Shown here: in pieces, positions 59,251-64,000 of the stretch
Position numbering within the stretch: the stretch's first letter is position 1
Layout of the letters: every line of letters starts with the position of its first letter
Assembly (NCBI GenBank): GCA_029255685.2
Contig: CM055315.2
Span: forward strand, 73,933,681-73,997,680
Length of the DNA: 64,000 nucleotides
Source: Silene conica
Lineage: Eukaryota > Streptophyta > Magnoliopsida > Caryophyllales > Caryophyllaceae
Reading direction: 5' to 3'
The notes under the pieces: model-generated
What the model was told of the DNA's origin: nothing
Database searches by the model: none
Seen by the model: the letters and a program-made list of their open reading frames with translations, nothing else
Translations under genes and position numbers: made by a program

Positions 59251-59481
59251 CATTCGTTTTATTGAAAAAAATTAATTGTTTCCCTTACTTGTACCCCTTA
59301 CTTGTATTTATTTTATTTAATTATTTAATTTGCAAAAATTGATAGACCAAAGCCATCTTCTTATTGACACAAATGTGTATTAATGAAACCGAAAATAAAA
59401 CCTGAAAATCAATTACAATATTCAACCAAATCTACTATAATTCTACTAATCCGATCTAATAATTCTACAATCCGATCACCA
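59251..59481. other. Intergenic sequence
   Basis: AT-rich, with short CTACTAATCCGATC blocks that lead into the tandem duplication. No gene is seen. Confidence 0.4.
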
Positions 59482-60500
59482 AATTATGTATTATACTAAA
59501 TTAGTAGGATCTTATGATTCTACAATCCGATCCTACTAATTCGATCCTAACAACACTCCTTTCAATAGAGAAACTGCAATATACTTTAGTAAACCGTTAA
59601 CCCTAACCTCGTAAAACCTTAGACGCTTACGTTAAGCTAAACCATAAATGTAACCATTTATTCAAAAAACAATTAAGACGTCATATTCTGATTTTAGAAT
59701 AGTAATAGATTTTAAAGATGAACTTGATTTTAGACGAATTTGATTTTAGAATAGTAATATATTATAAATACGAACTTGATTTTAGACGAATTTGATTTTA
59801 GAATAGTAATAGGTTTTAAACTTGAACTTGATTTTAGACGAATTTGATTTTAGAATAGTAATACGTTATTAATATGATCGAGATTTTTAGACGAATTTCA
59901 TTTTACTTAATATGTAACCCAGTCGTACGTCAATTATGTATTTTACTAAATTAGTAGGATCTTATGAATCTACAATCCGATCGTATCAATCATGTATTAT
60001 ACTAAATTAGTAGGATCTTATGATTCTACAACCGATCCTACAGATTCGATCCTAACAACACTCCTTCCAATAGAGAAACTACAATATACTTTAGTAAACC
60101 GTTAACCCTAACCTCGTAAAACCTTAGACGCTTACGTTAAGCTAAACCATAAATGTAACCATTTATTCAAAAAACCATTAAGACGTCATATTCTGATTTT
60201 AGAATAGTAACAGATTTTAAAGATAAACTTGATTTTAGACGAATTTGATTTTAGAATAGTAATATATTATAAATACGAACTTGATTTTAGACGAATTTGA
60301 TTTTAGAATAGTAATAGGTTTTAAACATGAACTTGATTTTAGACGAATTTGATTTTAGAATAGTAATACGTTATTAATATGATCGAGATTTTTAGACGAA
60401 TTTCATTTTACTTAATATGTAACCCAGTCGTACGTCAATTATGTATTTTACTAAATTAGTAGGATCTTATGAATCTACAATCCGATCGTACCAATTCGAT
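59482..60500. repeat. Tandem duplication of about 505 bp
   Basis: Two units start near 59482 and 59987 and agree closely, including TAGTAGGATCTTATGA, CGTAAAACCTTAGACGC and AGACGTCATATTCTGATTT. Each unit contains four to five copies of a 52-bp subrepeat (ACTTGATTTTAGACGAATTT with TTTAGAATAGTAATA), about 59685-59890 and 60190-60400. Confidence 0.95.
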
Positions 60501-60615
60501 CCTAACGACACTACTTAATATGTAACTCGTGTGAGCTCGACTAGAGCCCCGGCTCGGGTCGAAAGCTTTACGAGTCGAGACGATTTTAAATATGAATTTG
60601 ATTTTAGAATAGTAG

Positions 60616-60842
60616 TTGTAGTACATTATAAACATTAAATCAAATCCTGACCATTCATTGCAAAATAAATTTAATTATGAAGAACATCTTGGCCGTTGGT
60701 TTGGCTAGTGTCACACGGATTACCAATTTCATTACATTATAAACATTAAATCAAATCCTGACCATTCATTGCAAAATAAATTTAATTATGAAGAACATCT
60801 TGGCCGTTGGTTTGGCTAGTGTCACACGGATTACCAATTTCA
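60616..60842. repeat. Tandem duplication of 113 bp
   Basis: The unit from ACATTATAAACATTAAATC to ATTACCAATTTCAT is repeated exactly or nearly so at 60620-60732 and 60733-60842. It stands immediately upstream of the promoter-like segment. Confidence 0.95.
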
Positions 60843-60860
60843 TGTGTTTTATATTTTGTC

Positions 60861-61090
60861 TATAAAAACTAACAAAATCCAACTCCATCCACATTTCTCT
60901 CTCTTTCTCTCCAAACCCATCACGTTTTCTCTCTTTCTATCCATCTCCAAATCCATCACCTTTTCTCTCTTTCTCTCCAAACCCATCACCTTCTCTCTTT
61001 TTCTCTCCATCTCCAAATTCATCACATTTTCTCTCTTTCTCTCCAAACCATCACCTTTTTTCCATTAAAAACAAACCTTAACCCTAAAAT
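60861..61090 (+). promoter_or_regulatory. Promoter-like segment: TATA box and CT-rich leader
   Basis: TATAAAA at 60861-60867 is followed after about 30 bp by a CT-rich stretch (60890-61050) made of five units of 30-36 bp with TCTCTCTTTCTCTCC and AAACCCATCAC or AAATCCATCAC. The layout is that of a plant Pol II promoter with a pyrimidine-rich 5' leader. Duplicated 113-bp units lie just upstream. The plus-strand open frame through the CT units is repeat-driven. Confidence 0.5.
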
Positions 61091-61162
61091 ATGGAAGCAC
61101 TTCGTAGCAATACCGAGGCACTTCTTCGAAGTTACGAGGATGCATTAACCTTTCTTCTGTAG
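61091..61162 (+). CDS. Short ORF of 23 codons, unrecognised
   Basis: The ATG is in a fair plant context (AAAATATGGA) and is the first ATG after the TATA box at 60861. The peptide, rich in Glu, Ala and Leu (M-E-A-L-R-S-N-T-E-A-L-L-R-S-Y), would be a short amphipathic helix. It stops just before AT-rich repeats. It may be the first exon of a gene cut off by the repeats, or chance. Confidence 0.25.
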   Translation: MEALRSNTEALLRSYEDALTFLL

Positions 61163-62180
61163 TCATTTTTTAAAACTACTCGTTTTTAAAAATAAGGAGT
61201 AGTTTTTTTTAAAATATTCGTTTTTTGTTGAATTTCTAGTCATTTTTATTTTTAAAACTAATCGTTTTTTAAAATAAAAAGTCGTTTTAAGCAAATTATA
61301 AACTTATTATTAAGCTAAGCTTCCACAATAAGCATCACAATTTCCCAAAACCAATGAAATGAAAATAAAATAAAAAACAAATAATCTTTCAAATCCAAGT
61401 TGTAAACTTAATCTTTCAAATCCAACTATATTAGAATATGATATTCTTTTTAAAAATATTTGTTTTAATTTAATTTCTAAAGAAATTCGATAGTCATTTT
61501 TTAAAACTAGTCGTTTTTCAAAATAAAAAGTAGCTTTTTAAAATATTACTTTTTTAATTGAATTTCTAACGAAATTCAAGAGTCATTTTTTAAAAGTAGT
61601 CGTTTTTAAAAATAAAAAGACGCTTTTTAAAATAGTCAATCGTAATTTAAAACAAAAAATAGACGAAGATGACGCACTAATAATATTATTTTATTATTAA
61701 GCTAAGATTTCACAATAAGCTTCACAATTTCCCAAAACCAATGAAATGAAAAGAAAATAAAAAACAATTAATCTTTCAAATTCAAGTTGTAAACTTAAAC
61801 TTTCAGATCCAATTATATAATTTCTAAAGAAATTCGATAGTCATTTTCTATAATACTGTAGTCGTTTTCTAAAATAAATACTCCGTAGTTCAAAGAAATT
61901 AAACTGTTAAAACGTCGTTTTTGTAAACTGCTAAAAAATAAAAAGTCGTTTTTTGTAAACTTTTAAAAACTAACAGTTAATTGAGAACTTCCATAAATTA
62001 AAAAAAAAAACGTTTTTGTCAATTCTTTTAAAAAACAAAGAATTCAAATCGTAAACAAATGAAAAAGGTGCTTTCTTTGTAAATGTTTAAAAAATAAATA
62101 TTAATTCAATTTCTGTTAGAATGTTCTTTTTTTAAATCTAGTAAAGTATATTAAAATAGTACGAGAGCCTATTAATTCAA
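61163..62180. repeat. AT-rich region of mixed GTCGTTTTT and AAGCTTCCACAATAAG repeats
   Basis: AGTCGTTTTTTAAAATAAAAAG-type blocks recur at about 61255, 61505, 61610 and 61910. The unit TTATTATTAAGCTAAG...CCCAAAACCAATGAAATG appears at about 61300 and 61690 as a forerunner of the array at 62905-63650. No gene is seen. Confidence 0.7.
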
Positions 62181-62202
62181 AATCTTAAAAAATAAAAATG
62201 TA

Positions 62203-62398
62203 ATTGAGCGGTTTCAGTGACACAATAAATACTCCGACGGACGTCACTCCGATTTTTACAGCATCTCAAACAACGCCAACGATACCCAAGTCACGACAGT
62301 ATTGGCCGCAATACTCGTCTTTGCAGTTCTCCGACTCTCAACAACGACGGTCGCAATACTCCAATTGTTTGTACACTAATTACAGTAGGTTTGGTTGA
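62203..62398 (+). other. Short coding-like stretch of uncertain nature
   Basis: This 195-bp stretch is less AT-rich than its surroundings and open without an ATG start. It encodes a Ser/Thr/Gln/Tyr-rich sequence (T-P-T-D-V-T-P-I-F-T-A-S-Q). It resembles no family I know. It could be an exon fragment or chance. Confidence 0.15.
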
Positions 62399-62524
62399 AC
62401 ATTGTAATTGATTTTTAAGCGGTAATTTCGGCGATTTATACACACAGAAAACAACGTATCAATCAAGTTGTAGAAAATCCGTTTGGTGTATCAATTCTTG
62501 CAAATAAATTAATGAATTGAAATA

Positions 62525-62815
62525 AAAACAAGTACAGGAAAACACTAGAATTTTGGTCAAAAAAGCGAACGAAAAATTAAACACAAGTCAAGTAAAAAAA
62601 TAAAATGAAATAATAAAACATAGTACCACCAAATCGGGCTCAAACACGGGACCTATGGAAGAAACAACACCCACCTTAAACAAACAACAAACAATCAACC
62701 TAGCAACTATAAACAACTACATACTTTACAATCGTTATTAAACATATTCACCACCAAGGACGTGGTTAGTGGGGAAAAAAACGTTAAAAAAGTATATCTA
62801 CTTGCTTTTTCTTCA
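62525..62815 (-). mobile_element. SINE-like element, inverted copy
   Basis: On the minus strand it shares CCCCACTAACCACGTCC, TTTAATAA(A/C)GATTGTAAAGTA and a GTTGATTG...GTTGTTTGT block with 59030-59250. A B-box-like GGTCCCGTGTTTGAGCCC follows. It is more diverged at its tail. Confidence 0.55.
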
Positions 62816-62889
62816 TTTATGTTAAATTTTTTTTTTTTAAATAAACATAAACAGTTAATCGTAATGTAAAACATAAATAGCCGAAAACG

Positions 62890-63650
62890 TACTAATAATA
62901 TTATTTTATTATAAAGCTAAACTTCCACAATAAGCTTCATAATTTCCCAAAACCAATGAAATGAAAATAAAATAAAAAAACAAATAATATTCTTTTATTA
63001 TTAAAGCTTCCACAATAAGCTTCACAATTTTCCAAAACCAATGAAATGAAAAAAAAATAAAAAACAAATAATATTATTTTATTATTAAGCTAAGCTTCCA
63101 CAATAAACTTCAAAATTTCCCAAAACCAATGAAATGAAAAGAAAATAAAAAACAACTAATATTCTTTTATTATTAAAGCTTCCACAACAAGCTTCACAAT
63201 TTCCCAAAACCAATGAAATGAAAAGAAAAGAAAAAACAAATGATATTATTTTATTATTAAGCTAAGCTTCCACAATAAGCTTCATAATTTCCCAAAACCA
63301 ATGAAATGAAAAGAAAATAAAAAACAAATAATATTCTTTTATTATTAAAGCTTCCACAACAAGTTTCACAATTTCCCAAAACCAATGAGATGAAAAGAAA
63401 ATAAAAAACAAATAATATTCTTTTATTATTAAAGCTTTCACAAGAAGCTTCACAATTTCCCAAAACCAATGAAATGAACAGAAAATAAAAAACAAATAAT
63501 ATTCTTTTATTATTAAAGCTTCCACAATAAGCTTCACAATTTCACAAAACCAATGAAATGAAAAGAAAATAAAAAACAAATAATATTCTTTTATTATTAA
63601 AGCTTCCACAATAAGCTTCACAATTACCCAAAACCAATGAAATGAAAAAA
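62890..63650. repeat. Minisatellite with 84-90 bp units, about nine copies
   Basis: Each unit reads AAGCTTCCACAATAAGCTTC, ACAATTTCCCAAAACCAATG, AAATGAAAAGAAAATAAAAAAC, AAATAATATTCTTTTATTATT with small changes. Copies begin near 62918, 63006, 63088, 63176, 63265, 63350, 63435, 63518 and 63601. In the right half the period is close to 84 bp, divisible by three, so a 119-codon minus-strand frame of 28-residue repeats runs through 63262-63621. Two further units lie near 61310 and 61690. Confidence 0.95.
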
Positions 63651-64000
63651 AAAAATAACAATTAATCTTTCAAATCCAACTTGTAAACTTAATCTTTCAA
63701 ATCAAACTTGTAAACTTAACTTAATCTTTCAAATCCAACTTGTAAACTTAATTTTTCAAATCTTACTATAGTCGTTTTTCGTTTTTTAATATGGTCATTT
63801 TTTTAAATAGTCGTTTTTGTAAACTGTTAAAAAATAACTAGTCGTTTTTTAAAATAAAAAGTCGTTTTAGGCAAATTATAAAATTATTATTAAAATAGTC
63901 GTTATTATTTTGAAATATTCGTTTTTTTTATTGAATTTGTATAGTCATTTTTTAAAACTAGTTGTTTTTTAAAATAAAAAGTCGTTTTATTCACTAAGTT
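63651..64000. other. AT-rich sequence with ATCTTTCAAATCCAACTTGT repeats
   Basis: Four copies of CTTTCAAATC(C/A)AACTTGTAAACTTAA lie at 63665-63755. These are followed by GTCGTTTTT blocks like those near 61170-61290. No gene is seen. Confidence 0.7.

Noticed and set aside
63257-63621. 119-codon minus-strand repeat frame as a gene
   Set aside because: The minisatellite creates it. There is no promoter, no family and no sign of codon selection. It is kept only as a finding to test.

Overview
The window looks like intergenic DNA of a repeat-rich flowering plant, probably a eudicot. It is AT-rich and packed with plant-type transposable elements: Ty1/copia, Ty3/gypsy, a TRIM, En/Spm CACTA, Helitrons with ACGGG hairpin plus CTAG ends, hAT, Stowaway and a tRNA-derived SINE. 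No intact host gene is recognised. The species cannot be told from the sequence.

Positions 1-44556 form one nest. The outer shell is a broken Ty3/gypsy element whose left LTR begins before the window and whose right LTR ends at 44556. Its left LTR is split by copia-1 (1-16427). Copia-1 is itself split by a Mutator-like MITE that holds a solo LTR, by a plus-strand Helitron (3086-5365), by a minus-strand Helitron (7333-12023) holding an RPA-like pseudogene and a 1-kb TRIM, and by an hAT element that holds a Stowaway. The gypsy gag is split by a 7.2-kb CACTA element (17112-24357) with TNP1-like and TNP2-like genes on the minus strand, and again by copia-2 (24428-36909). Copia-2 carries a solo LTR in its left LTR, an 1.8-kb solo LTR in its reverse transcriptase region and an Ac-like hAT element in its RNase H region. 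A second CACTA without a recognisable transposase (38621-43584) interrupts the gypsy tail.

From about 44928 to 55953 a second nest lies within an old inverted-repeat element. It contains a copia-type solo LTR with its own insertion, the 3' end of a third Helitron, and a young gag-only Ty3/gypsy element (48374-55614) with 2.7-kb LTRs that differ at only about 20 positions.

From 55954 to 64000 the sequence is AT-rich and holds MITEs, a SINE in two orientations, a 505-bp tandem duplication, a promoter-like segment with a 23-codon ORF, and a minisatellite of about 84-90 bp. Many insertions are bounded by clean target-site duplications, so the order of most events can be read from the sequence. 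I found no obvious new biochemical system. The most unusual items are the Helitron RPA gene, the long hairpin and GC-rich leader of the CACTA element, the palindromic arrays in LTRs, and the promoter-like segment near 60.9 kb.
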